Below are positions 1-7,241 of a stretch of DNA of 10,020 nt, in pieces. The notes below the pieces were generated by a model, which saw only the letters and a list, made by a program, of their open reading frames with translations, searched no databases and was not told the DNA's origin. Position 1 is the first letter of the stretch; each line of letters starts with the position of its first letter. The position numbers were made by a program, and so were the translations under genes. Source of the DNA: an uncultured bacterium (lineage in GTDB: Bacteria; CALINM01); assembly GCA_938045315.1 (NCBI GenBank), contig CALINM010000087.1:1-10020 (forward strand), read 5' to 3'.

Positions 1-210
1 GTAATATATAGAGCAATTAAAGGGCCTAGAGTTTTCGACAGGGTTCTGGCTGTAAATTTTTTAGGCACAAAAGCAGTTTTGATATTAGCTTTAATTGGTT
101 TTTCCTATGGTAGACCTCATTTTCTTGACATAGCCCTCTTGTATGCATTAGTAAATTTTGTTGCAACTATAGCTTTTTTAAAATACAGGGCTATGGGGAG
201 GTTGGGTTGA
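1..210 (+). CDS. mnhF: Na+/H+ antiporter subunit F (MnhF/MrpF/MbhB-like), 5' truncated by window edge
   Basis: Frame 1 is open from the first base to a TGA at 208-210, giving the last 69 residues of an MnhF/MrpF-type subunit. The family signature is present: GPRVFDRVLAVN (residues 8-19 of the fragment), followed by a hydrophobic helix, then LDIALLYALVNFVATIAFLKY, a second helix, and a short basic tail. MrpF is a small membrane protein with three helices; only the last two and the loop before them are here, so about 20 residues with the first helix lie upstream. Its stop overlaps the TTG start of the next gene (TTGA at 207-210), which indicates translational coupling. The subunit is structural in Mrp-type and Mbh-type antiporter modules and is needed for complex assembly in known systems. 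An mnhE gene would be expected just upstream. Confidence 0.9.
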   Translation, partial: VIYRAIKGPRVFDRVLAVNFLGTKAVLILALIGFSYGRPHFLDIALLYALVNFVATIAFLKYRAMGRLG

Positions 211-524
211 TTGAGATAAGGTTGTTTTTATCAGCTATTTTTATTTTTTTAGGTTGTTTTTTTATAATAGTTGCATCGATTGGTATTATTAGATTACCAG
301 ATTTTTATACGCGGGTTCATCCTGCAGGAAAAGCAGACACTTTGGGACAGATTCTTGTTTTAACGGGTTTAATTATTTATGAGGGGATGTCTTTAATTAG
401 TATAAAACTTTTTTTTATCATATGTTTCATTTTAGTAGCTAATCCCACAGCAACCCATGCTCTTGTTAAAGCAGCTTATTTGGCTGGTTTAAAGCACTGG
501 ACTAAGGAAAGCAATAATGATTGA
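207..524 (+). CDS. mnhG: Na+/H+ antiporter subunit G (MnhG/MrpG/MbhC-like)
   Basis: This gene encodes 105 residues, the usual length of MrpG. Three hydrophobic segments are visible (about 6-27, 45-59 and 65-80). The family signatures are RLPDFYTRVHPAGKADTLG at 29-47, between helices 1 and 2, and NPTATHALVKAAY at 79-91. The start is TTG at 207, preceded by GGGGAGG at 194-200 with a 6-base spacer, and it overlaps the mnhF stop by four bases. No ATG in this frame would keep the first helix whole. MrpG is a small membrane subunit of the multisubunit cation/proton antiporter and of the sodium module of energy-converting hydrogenases. It has no known catalytic residues and is thought to support assembly. 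The 3' end overlaps the next gene by 8 bases. Confidence 0.93.
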   Translation: MIEIRLFLSAIFIFLGCFFIIVASIGIIRLPDFYTRVHPAGKADTLGQILVLTGLIIYEGMSLISIKLFFIICFILVANPTATHALVKAAYLAGLKHWTKESNND

Positions 525-1050
525 TATTTTTTTACTTATGTTTTTAGTTATTTTTTCAATATATTCAATTCATACTGAAGATTTATTGAGTTCAGTAATT
601 GTTTTGAGCGCATTTAGTTTTGTCATGACAATTGTCTGGACAAGGCTGAATGCCGTTGATGTTGCTTTTACTGAAGCCGCTGTAGGTGCAGGGGTATCAA
701 CAATTATATTCTTATCGGCTTTAAGCAGAACAAAAAGGGGTGAGGAGAAACGTGTTACAAAGAAAATAAATATTTATAATCTATTTGCTGCTTTGATTGT
801 TATTTTCACTGGCTCAGTTTTAGTATACGGTACCATTGATATGCCCGCCTTTGGTGATATAGAGGCACCAGCTTATAATGTACTTGCTCCTCGATTTATA
901 ATTGGTTCTATGGCTGAATTAGGTATTAAGAATTTTGTTACATCAATTTTAGCAAGCTATAGAGGTTATGATACTTTAGGAGAGACAACAGTTATTTTCA
1001 CAGCTGGGGTTTCTGTGGTGGCTCTTCTAAGAAGAAAAGGAGGGACCTAA
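517..1050 (+). CDS. MbhD-MbhE fusion protein, equivalent to the C-terminal part of MrpA (DUF4040 domain)
   Basis: The 177-residue membrane protein has two parts. Residues 1-72 form an MbhD/DUF4040-like domain of three helices carrying VDVAFTEAAVGAGVST (47-62), whose Glu53 is in the position conserved in this family. Residues 85-174 resemble MbhE and the tail of MrpA: a helix, a periplasm-like loop with IDMPAFGDIEAPAYNVLAP, then a helix region and YRGYDTLGETTVIFTAGVSV (148-167). In Mrp systems both parts are fused to the NuoL-like N-terminus of MrpA; in archaeal hydrogenase modules they are separate genes; here they are joined to each other but not to a NuoL-like domain. The region is thought to form part of the ion path between the small subunits and MrpA. 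AAGGA at 504-508 precedes the ATG by 8 bases. The TAA shares one base with the next ATG. Confidence 0.9.
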   Translation: MIDIFLLMFLVIFSIYSIHTEDLLSSVIVLSAFSFVMTIVWTRLNAVDVAFTEAAVGAGVSTIIFLSALSRTKRGEEKRVTKKINIYNLFAALIVIFTGSVLVYGTIDMPAFGDIEAPAYNVLAPRFIIGSMAELGIKNFVTSILASYRGYDTLGETTVIFTAGVSVVALLRRKGGT

Positions 1051-1460
1051 TGATTATCGAGTATATAACAAAAAAAATGATACCCTTTATTCAAATTTAT
1101 GCACTATATGTAATAACACATGGAGATTTAGGCCCAGGGGGTGGGTTTCAGGGTGGTGTTATTTTCGGAACAAGTATTATTCTTTACATAGTAGTTTTTG
1201 GGATGGAAAGGGGTAAGAGGCTTTTTCCCCTTAAGATAATAGATTTTTTTGGTTCTTTAGGTGTGTTAATATACTCAACCGTGGGTATTTTATGTCTTTT
1301 ATGGGGCGGACATTATCTTGAATACACTAAACTACCTTTTAGGAACCCTCATCTTGCAGCTCATTTGGGGATACTTTTAGTTGAGGTTGGTGTTGCAATA
1401 ACAGTTTTTGCAGTTATGGTGGTTTTTATATTTGACATGGCAAGGAAAAAAGATGCTTGA
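1050..1460 (+). CDS. mnhB: Na+/H+ antiporter subunit B (MnhB/MrpB/MbhF-like)
   Basis: The 136-residue protein is a close match to the MnhB family in length and motifs. The first helix (about 10-23) runs into the hallmark HGDLGPGGGFQGG at 24-36, followed by a second helix (34-50), a third (64-85) and a fourth (103-128). The loop AHLGILLVEVGVAIT is also typical. MrpB is a core membrane subunit of the small-subunit half of Mrp antiporters, next to MrpC and the MrpA C-terminal part. The ATG follows a strong AAGGAGGG at 1037-1044 and overlaps the previous stop by one base (TAATG). The final 8 bases overlap mnhC, consistent with coupled translation. Confidence 0.95.
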   Translation: MIIEYITKKMIPFIQIYALYVITHGDLGPGGGFQGGVIFGTSIILYIVVFGMERGKRLFPLKIIDFFGSLGVLIYSTVGILCLLWGGHYLEYTKLPFRNPHLAAHLGILLVEVGVAITVFAVMVVFIFDMARKKDA

Positions 1461-1830
1461 TCTCATATTATCAAAGTACAACTACTGGATATCGATACTT
1501 CTTATGATGATTGGTTTGTATGGTATGATTGCAAAAAATAATCTCATTAAAAAAATTATTGGGATGAATATTTTTCAAGTATCAGTATTTCTTTTTTATA
1601 TATCGATGGGTAAAGTTAGAGATGGTACTGCTCCAATACATTGGGACAGGGCTTTAATATATGATAATCCCATACCACATGTCTTAATATTAACTGCTAT
1701 TGTAGTTTCTATTAGTACTACAGCAGTAGCTTTAGCATTAATTATAAGAATATACAAAAATTTTCAGAGTATAGAGGAAGATCAGATACTAAAAGTTTTA
1801 GCCAGAGAAGAAAACAAAACAGATTCATGA
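1453..1830 (+). CDS. mnhC: Na+/H+ antiporter subunit C (MnhC/MrpC/MbhG-like, NuoK homologue)
   Basis: Taken from the ATG at 1453 the protein has 125 residues with three helices (about 11-27, 34-52, 76-101), the MrpC/NuoK layout. Family marks are GLYGMIAKNNLIKKIIGMNI (21-40), the loop with an acidic-aromatic stretch, and NPIPHVLILTAIVVSISTTA (72-91). The frame is open further up to a TTG at 1408, but the ATG is preferred because AAGGA at 1442-1446 lies 6 bases before it and the resulting N-terminus matches the family; the longer form would lie deep inside mnhB. MrpC is homologous to complex I NuoK and forms part of the membrane ion path next to MrpD. The stop and the next start overlap as ATGA (1827-1830). 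Confidence 0.93.
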   Translation: MLDLILSKYNYWISILLMMIGLYGMIAKNNLIKKIIGMNIFQVSVFLFYISMGKVRDGTAPIHWDRALIYDNPIPHVLILTAIVVSISTTAVALALIIRIYKNFQSIEEDQILKVLAREENKTDS

Positions 1831-3290
1831 TTTTATATATAGTTATAATTCCCCTTTTTGTATCATTGCTCACACCACTCTTTGGTATGTTTAATAGAAA
1901 GTATGCTTATTTTATTTCACTTTTAGGTGCTATTATTACATTTCTTTTTGTGATTTTTACTTACAAAAAAGTTGTTACACATGGAAAAGAATATTACTGG
2001 TTTGGAGGTTTTGAGCCACCATTTGGGATCGAATATGTGGTTGATGGACTGAATCTAATTTTGCTTCTAATTATTTCTTTCATATATTTACTTGTAATTA
2101 TATATTCTAAAAAAAGTTCGGAAAAGGAAATAGAAGATAAAAGATTATCCCTATTTTACTGTCTTTTAAACCTTTTTTTTACTGGAATACTGGGAATAGT
2201 TGTCACAGGGGATATTTTTAATCTCTATGTTTTTGTGGAGATAGCTTCGTTAAGTAGTTATACCCTTATTGCATTAGGTCCTAAAAGGCAATCTTTAATG
2301 GCAAGTTATAATTACCTTATTTTAGGGACAATAGGTGCTACGTTTGTCCTTATAGGTATAGGGTATATTTTTATGGCAACAGGTTCTCTAAACATGGCAG
2401 ATATAAAATCAAGATTAGTACCGATTTATCATTCAAAGATGGTGAGAACTGCCTTTACATTTATCACCCTTGGGCTATGTCTTAAATTAGCACTTTTTCC
2501 CCTCCACATATGGCTTCCAAATGCATATGCTTATGCTCCCTCATCGGTTGGTGCTTTACTCGCTGCTACTGGCACTAAAGTAAGTGCTTACGCATTAATA
2601 AGAGTCCTATATTCAGTATTTACAATTGATTTTGATACAAATGTTATCCCCTTTAATAAGGTATTTGTTTTTATATCACTTATTGCTATATTGGCAGGTT
2701 CTTTTTTAGCTTTAGCTCAAAAGAATCTTAAAAAGATGCTGGCTTATTCAAGTATTGGCCAGATAGGTTACATAACACTTGGGATTGCGATGAGTAATGA
2801 GATATCACTTCAAGGGAGTGTCCTGCATATATTCAATCATTCACTTATGAAGTGTGCACTTTTTTTTATTGCAGGAGGAATTTTCTACAAAAAGGGTATA
2901 GAGAACATTAATGATATGAAGGGAATTGCCAAGGAAATGCCATTCACCATGGCTTTTTTTGTGATTGCTGGACTTTCACTTGTGGGGGTTCCTCTAACGG
3001 TTGGTTTTTTAAGTAAGTGGTATCTTCTTCTTGGAGCTATATCACAAAAGTATTTTTTTGTTATACCTGTAATACTCATAAGCTCTCTATTAAGTTTTAT
3101 TTACATATGGAGAGTAATAGAAACTGCATATTTTAAAGATAGTAATTCCACAAAATCATCATCAGAGATGCCATTAGGGATGATTGCCCCTGTAGCTGTT
3201 GTTACTATACTTTGTATATATTTTGGGATTTTTACAGAATTGCCGCTTCTTCTCACTAAAGAGGCAATAAGGATACTAATAGGAAATTAG
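1827..3290 (+). CDS. mnhD: Na+/H+ antiporter subunit D, first copy (MnhD/MrpD/MbhH-like, proton-conducting membrane transporter)
   Basis: The 487-residue polytopic protein belongs to the complex I NuoL/M/N and MrpD antiporter-like family, at the usual MrpD length with about 14 helices. The residues of the proton path are in place: Glu138 in TM5 (NLYVFVEIASLSSYTLIALG), Lys220 in TM7 followed by FPLHIWLPNAYAYAP, Lys251 in TM8 (AATGTKVSAYALIRVLY), the TM10-11 region with NHSLMK (337-342), and Lys397 in TM12 (GFLSKWYLL). The motif wording is closest to MrpD/MbhH rather than MrpA, which agrees with its place right after mnhC, as in Mrp and Mbh operons. The start ATG overlaps the mnhC stop (ATGA). 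The role is proton translocation within the antiporter, coupled to Na+ movement; the ion is inferred from family. Confidence 0.94.
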   Translation: MILYIVIIPLFVSLLTPLFGMFNRKYAYFISLLGAIITFLFVIFTYKKVVTHGKEYYWFGGFEPPFGIEYVVDGLNLILLLIISFIYLLVIIYSKKSSEKEIEDKRLSLFYCLLNLFFTGILGIVVTGDIFNLYVFVEIASLSSYTLIALGPKRQSLMASYNYLILGTIGATFVLIGIGYIFMATGSLNMADIKSRLVPIYHSKMVRTAFTFITLGLCLKLALFPLHIWLPNAYAYAPSSVGALLAATGTKVSAYALIRVLYSVFTIDFDTNVIPFNKVFVFISLIAILAGSFLALAQKNLKKMLAYSSIGQIGYITLGIAMSNEISLQGSVLHIFNHSLMKCALFFIAGGIFYKKGIENINDMKGIAKEMPFTMAFFVIAGLSLVGVPLTVGFLSKWYLLLGAISQKYFFVIPVILISSLLSFIYIWRVIETAYFKDSNSTKSSSEMPLGMIAPVAVVTILCIYFGIFTELPLLLTKEAIRILIGN

Positions 3291-3292
3291 AT

Positions 3293-4756
3293 ATGGAAAA
3301 TTACATTAGCATTCTACCCGCTATGGTCTCCTTTATAGCATTAATATCAGTACCTTTTATGATATTATTTAGGGATTATAATTATGTTAAAGAAGGTATT
3401 TCCCTTTTTTCTGCCCTCTTAATGTTTACTTTAGTTTTATTATTAGGAAGAGAATATTTATCTGAGAGGATACTTTATATTGATATAATAAAGATTACAC
3501 CCACTATCACCATATCGTTCAGAACAGATAATGCATCAATAATTTTCGCAGGAATATCTTCCTTTCTTTGGTTTATAACAACATTTTATTCAATTGGGTA
3601 TTTAAAGGGTTTGAATGATAAGAAAGAGACATCTTTTTATGTTTTTTTTGCCCTTACAATATTTGCTACTACAGCTTTAGCATTTTCAGCAAACCTTATT
3701 ACTACATTTGTTTTTTATGAGTTAATAACGCTCTTTACTTATCCTTTAGTAATTCATAAAGGAACTGAAGATTCTAAAAAAGCAGGCAGAAAGTATCTTG
3801 CATATCTTATCGGCACTTCTATAATGTTCTTTTTAACTGCTATTATATTAACCCATTTTATTACAGGAACTACCTTTTTTAATAGCGAGGGAGTCTTTAA
3901 AAAAAATGTTGATAATAATATAACTTTGTTATTGCTGCTTTTATTCATATTTGGTGTAGCCAAGACAGCTGTTATGCCTGTACATAGCTGGTTACCCAAT
4001 GCAATGGTAGCTCCTACCCCAGTAAGTGCTCTTCTTCATGCAGTAGCTGTTGTTAAAGCAGGTGTATTTGTAATGTATCGAATTTTGAACTATATTTTTA
4101 CTTCTCAAGTTTTGTTGGCAATAAAGGGACATTATATTTTGATTGTTCTATCGTCTGTAACAATTATTTTTGGATCTTTAATAGCTTTAAGGCAAAATAA
4201 TTTAAAATTAAGACTCGCATATTCTACTATTTCCCAGTTATCATATATTATTCTTGGATTATCTTTATTAAATGAGTATGCAACTAAAGCTGCTCTTTCG
4301 CATTTAATAATACATGCTTTCAGTAAGATAACACTCTTTTTTTGTGCAGGTGCTATATATGTAAAATCACACATAACAGAAATATCTGATCTGGAAGGGA
4401 TAGGCAAAAAGATGCCAATAACGATGTTAGCCTTTACTTTTGGAAGTTTATCTATGATAGGTGTACCAGGCTTTGGAGGTTTTATAAGTAAATTTTTGCT
4501 TATGAAAGGTATTGCACACTCTGGAAACTATTTTTTGTTCCCCATATTGGGCATAAGTACACTTTTAAATGCTTTTTATTTTATGCCTATAGTTTTTTCT
4601 GCTTTTTTCAAAGAATATAAATTTAATTCTAAAGACCCACATTATGTTAATAAAAAATACTCTCTTCTTATGGAAATACCACTTCTTATTACGGGTTTGG
4701 TAACTTTAGTTTTATTTTTTGCCTTTGGTGGGATTTTATCTTTTATAGGAGGGTAG
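3293..4756 (+). CDS. Second antiporter-like subunit, NuoL/MrpA-N-terminal type (proton-conducting membrane transporter)
   Basis: This is a second 487-residue Proton_antipo_M-type protein, clearly diverged from the first copy. Key residues are intact: Glu143 in TM5 (TTFVFYELITLFTYPLVIH), Lys224 in TM7 (GVAKTAVMPVHSWLPNAMVA, with His231), His249 and Lys255 in TM8, HAFSK (341-345), and Lys400 in TM12 (GFGGFISKFLLM). The string PTPVSALLHAVAVVKAG (241-257) is of the NuoL/MrpA type, so this gene may fill the role of the MrpA N-terminal half, which is missing as a fused gene in this operon. Only two bases separate it from the previous stop; AGGA at 3281-3284 is 8 bases before the ATG. The exact family name (MnhA-like or MnhD-like) is uncertain, the antiporter-like fold is not. 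Confidence 0.9.
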   Translation: MENYISILPAMVSFIALISVPFMILFRDYNYVKEGISLFSALLMFTLVLLLGREYLSERILYIDIIKITPTITISFRTDNASIIFAGISSFLWFITTFYSIGYLKGLNDKKETSFYVFFALTIFATTALAFSANLITTFVFYELITLFTYPLVIHKGTEDSKKAGRKYLAYLIGTSIMFFLTAIILTHFITGTTFFNSEGVFKKNVDNNITLLLLLLFIFGVAKTAVMPVHSWLPNAMVAPTPVSALLHAVAVVKAGVFVMYRILNYIFTSQVLLAIKGHYILIVLSSVTIIFGSLIALRQNNLKLRLAYSTISQLSYIILGLSLLNEYATKAALSHLIIHAFSKITLFFCAGAIYVKSHITEISDLEGIGKKMPITMLAFTFGSLSMIGVPGFGGFISKFLLMKGIAHSGNYFLFPILGISTLLNAFYFMPIVFSAFFKEYKFNSKDPHYVNKKYSLLMEIPLLITGLVTLVLFFAFGGILSFIGG

Positions 4757-4758
4757 GA

Positions 4759-4995
4759 GTGGTTATTTTTAAGGGTAAAGAAAAAACTTATAGATCTTTA
4801 GTTATTTCATGTTTTGTTCTTGTTTTATTGGCTCTAATTGAGTTTACCCTTAAGGAAAAGAAAGTCCATTTTAGGGTGGAGAAGATTCCTTCGTTTTATT
4901 CTATTTTAGGATTTATATGTGCATACATAATTATATTGATAACAAACTTAGCTAAAAAAGCGGGGTTAAAACAAAAAGAGGACTATTATGATTAG
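4759..4995 (+). CDS. Small two-helix membrane protein of the antiporter operon
   Basis: This 78-residue protein is not one of the seven classical Mrp subunits. It shows two hydrophobic helices (about 12-28 and 46-64) joined by a charged linker, HFRVEKIPSFYSILGFICA (37-55), and ends in a polar tail KQKEDYYD (71-78). From memory, small proteins with a similar linker and a terminal KEDYYD-like tail occur between antiporter subunits in other anaerobes, so I consider it a real, conserved accessory subunit; a family search was not possible. The start is GTG at 4759, supported by AGGAGG at 4747-4752 with a 6-base spacer, and it lies two bases after the previous stop. Its last 8 bases overlap the next gene. 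Function is unknown; position and helices suggest a structural role in the complex. Confidence 0.85.
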   Translation: MVIFKGKEKTYRSLVISCFVLVLLALIEFTLKEKKVHFRVEKIPSFYSILGFICAYIIILITNLAKKAGLKQKEDYYD

Positions 4996-6763
4996 CTTAA
5001 TACCCCCATATTTAATTTTCTTTTTATCTGCTTTTTTATTGATAATATTAACAAAAAGAGTAGGGCAATTTTTTTTAATATTAGTTCCCATTTTAAGCTT
5101 TCTACATTTTTTTTACATAGATTGTCATAGTCTTAACATACATTTTTTAGGTGAAAAGTTAAATATCTTATACAAAGATGAGTTCAATTTGCCCTTTTTT
5201 TACGTTTTTACAATTATCGCCCTTATAGGAAATATTTACAATCTACATTGTGATAACAAAAAAGAAAAGATATTTCCTCTGCTCTATGCAGGCAGTTCAT
5301 TGGGGGTTATTCTTTCTGGTGACTTTTTATCTCTCTTTTTCTTCTGGGAGCTGATGGCAGTTTTTTCAACCTTTATAATATGGTTATCAAGCAATGAGGA
5401 ATCTAAAAAAGCAGGGCTTAGATATCTTATGATTCATCTTTTAGGTGGTTTTTTTCTTTTAACTGGAATAATACTTCTTTATGAGGAAACTGGCAGCTTC
5501 ACATTTAAAACACTCTCCTCAGATAATTATTATAGTTACCTTATCTTAATAGGATTTATGATAAATGCTGCAGTTATACCATTTTCAGCATGGTTGCCTG
5601 ATTCATATCCCCAAACAACTTTAGGCGGTTCTGTATTTTTGTCTGCTTACACAACTAAGAGTGCTGTTTATGTACTATTACGATTTTTCCCGGGATGGGA
5701 TATTTTGGCTGTTTTGGGCTCTATTATGGCTGTTTATGGAGTAGTTTATGCTTTTATGGTTCTTGATATGCGTAGACTTCTTTCCTACCACATAATTAGC
5801 CAGGTAGGTTTTATGGTAGTTGGTGTGGGGTTGGGAACTAATTTGTCGATTAATGGAGCCATATCTCATGCTTTAACTAACATAATAAACAAAGGGTTAC
5901 TCTTAATGTCTGTGGGCGCTATAGTTTTTGCAACTGGAAAAGAGAGACTTAATGAGTTAGGTGGATTGATTAGTAGCATGAGAAATGTATTTGTATTCTA
6001 TATGATAGGGGCACTTTCGATTTCTGGGTTCCCATTACTTTTGGGTTTTGTTTCTAAATCTATTACAATTACAGCGAGTCAAGAAGAACATAATACATTC
6101 TGTTGGTTTATGTTAAATCTTGCGTCAACGGGAACTTTTATTTCAGTAGCATTAAAGCTTCCATATTTAGCTTTTTTTACAAAAGCAAAAGACAATATAA
6201 AATTATCAAGCATACCAACTAATATGAAGGTTGCAATGGTATTAGCATCGCTAATATGCGTATTAGTAGGGATTTATCCAAAAGTTTTATACCGTATTCT
6301 ACCTTATAAAGTTTTTTATGAGCCGTATACCATGGAACATATAATTTTTGTCTTACAACTTTTTGTTGGAGCTTTCATAGCCTTTATCCTTTATCTTGAG
6401 AGGTTAGATGTAAAAAATTACTATATTTACCTCGATACAGACTGGTTTTATAGGAAAACGACCAATATTCTTCTAAGGAGTTTTTATTTCTTGAATGATG
6501 GGTATAATAGATTAGTTAATGAAGTCTTTTACAAAAAACTACTTTTTTGGGGTATCTGGTTCTCAAAAAATCCTCTACTTGCAATTAAAATTATATTTGA
6601 TGTAATGTTATATTTATTAGGTTTTAAGAAAGAAGAGAAAGAGCTTAAAAATATTATTGAAAAATATCCTTTAGACTTGGTAAGGCACTGGCCAATTGGG
6701 ACTACAATATTGTATGTGACTTTTTTTCTATTATTTTACTTACTCCTTTATTATTTGGTATAA
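4988..6763 (+). CDS. Third antiporter-like subunit with long C-terminal extension (MnhD-type, proton-conducting membrane transporter)
   Basis: The 591-residue protein has the antiporter-like core (about 1-430) and then an extension of about 150 residues containing a helix (452-470), LDTDWFYRK (482-490), amphipathic stretches and a last helix (571-590). Core marks are Glu121 in TM5 (FFFWELMAVFSTFIIWLSS), TTKSAVYVLLR with Lys224 in TM8, the MRRLLSYHIISQVGFMVVGV block (261-280), NKGLLLM with Lys302, and SISGFPLLLGFVSKS with Lys357 in TM12. In TM7 the usual Lys is Asn193 and the usual His after it is Ser200 (NAAVIPFSAWLPDSYP). I recall Asn at this TM7 site in related third subunits, so this may be a subfamily trait. 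GAGG at 4978-4981 is 6 bases before the ATG, which lies inside the previous gene. It is the last gene of the operon; no clear hairpin terminator follows. Confidence 0.91.
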   Translation: MISLIPPYLIFFLSAFLLIILTKRVGQFFLILVPILSFLHFFYIDCHSLNIHFLGEKLNILYKDEFNLPFFYVFTIIALIGNIYNLHCDNKKEKIFPLLYAGSSLGVILSGDFLSLFFFWELMAVFSTFIIWLSSNEESKKAGLRYLMIHLLGGFFLLTGIILLYEETGSFTFKTLSSDNYYSYLILIGFMINAAVIPFSAWLPDSYPQTTLGGSVFLSAYTTKSAVYVLLRFFPGWDILAVLGSIMAVYGVVYAFMVLDMRRLLSYHIISQVGFMVVGVGLGTNLSINGAISHALTNIINKGLLLMSVGAIVFATGKERLNELGGLISSMRNVFVFYMIGALSISGFPLLLGFVSKSITITASQEEHNTFCWFMLNLASTGTFISVALKLPYLAFFTKAKDNIKLSSIPTNMKVAMVLASLICVLVGIYPKVLYRILPYKVFYEPYTMEHIIFVLQLFVGAFIAFILYLERLDVKNYYIYLDTDWFYRKTTNILLRSFYFLNDGYNRLVNEVFYKKLLFWGIWFSKNPLLAIKIIFDVMLYLLGFKKEEKELKNIIEKYPLDLVRHWPIGTTILYVTFFLLFYLLLYYLV

Positions 6764-7219
6764 GTATCTTATCTAATGAAAAAAGCAAAATGAAAAATAA
6801 GGCATAGCAAAAACAACACATGAAATAATTAATTAAGAGAAATTTAAAAAATGGTAACAAAGAGGTGAAAGTTTAGTTTTTACCCACCTTTCTATATTTT
6901 ATTACGGTTACGTAAGTATGATCAGGTTTGCTAAGGAGATCCCTTCTTGAGGTTTATATCTATTGCTGCTTTTGTACAATTTTAGCAGCTATTGCAAGCC
7001 TTTAAATTGCTAATGCGTCTATGGCTAGTGATACGCATGTAAAATTATTAAACATGGTCATGCTGATGAGACTAAGCGGGTTCAAGGTTTCTAGTAGAAA
7101 TCGTTAGAAAGAAGGAAAGGAAAAATTTGAAGATGAAAAAATAAGAACCTATTTAAGTATTGGAGCATAAAAAACTCTTTAAAGGTCACTTATGAGGTGT
7201 TTATGTGCCCGTTATAAAA
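6764..7219. other. Gene-poor spacer after the antiporter operon
   Basis: This stretch has no intact gene on either strand. The first 165 bases (6764-6928) are very AT-rich with many in-frame stops, and I see no hairpin plus T-run that would end the antiporter transcript. An 8-base palindrome TTACGTAA lies at 6908-6915 without flanking symmetry. From about 6933 a ribosome-site-like sequence and a broken reading frame appear (see the pseudogene entry). After 7171 there is again nothing recognisable until the tRNA promoter region. Confidence 0.6.
6947..7170 (+). pseudogene. Probable decayed gene for a small exported protein, possibly a cytochrome c
   Basis: AAGGAG at 6933-6938 sits 8 bases before a TTG at 6947, which opens a signal-peptide-like start (RFISIAAFV). 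This frame stops at 6983-6985, but shifting by one base near 6975 continues a signal-like hydrophobic run TILAAIASL, a TAA stop at 7003-7005, then IANASMASDTHVKLLNMVML and RLSGFKVSSRNR up to a TAG at 7105-7107, and KEGKEKFEDEKIRTYLSIGA to a TAA at 7168-7170. One frameshift and two internal stops are therefore needed. The last part resembles the start of a class I cytochrome c, with IRTYL where CxxCH would be expected, so the heme site would also be lost. The decay is seen in the sequence; the protein identity is a guess from pattern likeness. It may also be chance coding-like DNA. Confidence 0.35.
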
Positions 7220-7241
7220 GTTTTTTTCTGTTGAAAAAAAC
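7220..7241. repeat. Perfect 9-base inverted repeat with TGTT loop
   Basis: GTTTTTTTC at 7220-7228 and GAAAAAAAC at 7233-7241 are exact reverse complements around a 4-base loop. The stem has only two G-C pairs, so an RNA hairpin would be weak and there is no T-run after it on the plus strand. It overlaps the likely -35 box of the tRNA promoter. It could be an operator, a weak bidirectional stop, or chance in an AT-rich spacer. Confidence 0.35.

Noticed and set aside
1408-1452. Longer mnhC beginning at TTG 1408
   Set aside because: It would overlap mnhB by more than 50 bases and lacks a ribosome site, whereas ATG 1453 has AAGGA 6 bases upstream and gives the family's normal N-terminus.
2171-2870. 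T-runs of 7-8 bases inside the antiporter genes as phase-variation tracts
   Set aside because: They fall in Phe/Leu-rich membrane helices of an AT-rich genome, are shorter than typical slippage tracts, and frames are intact throughout.
6846-6895. AGGTG ... CACCT inverted pair as a terminator for the antiporter operon
   Set aside because: The stem is only 5 bases around a loop of about 17 and no T-run follows, so it does not look like an intrinsic terminator.
6908-6915. Palindrome TTACGTAA as a regulator binding site
   Set aside because: It is 8 bases with no symmetric flanks or recognisable regulator consensus, so it may occur by chance in this composition.
7076-7100. GGGTTCAA resembling a tRNA T-loop, suggesting a tRNA relic
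   Set aside because: The flanking bases do not form a T-stem and no acceptor or anticodon arm can be placed around it.
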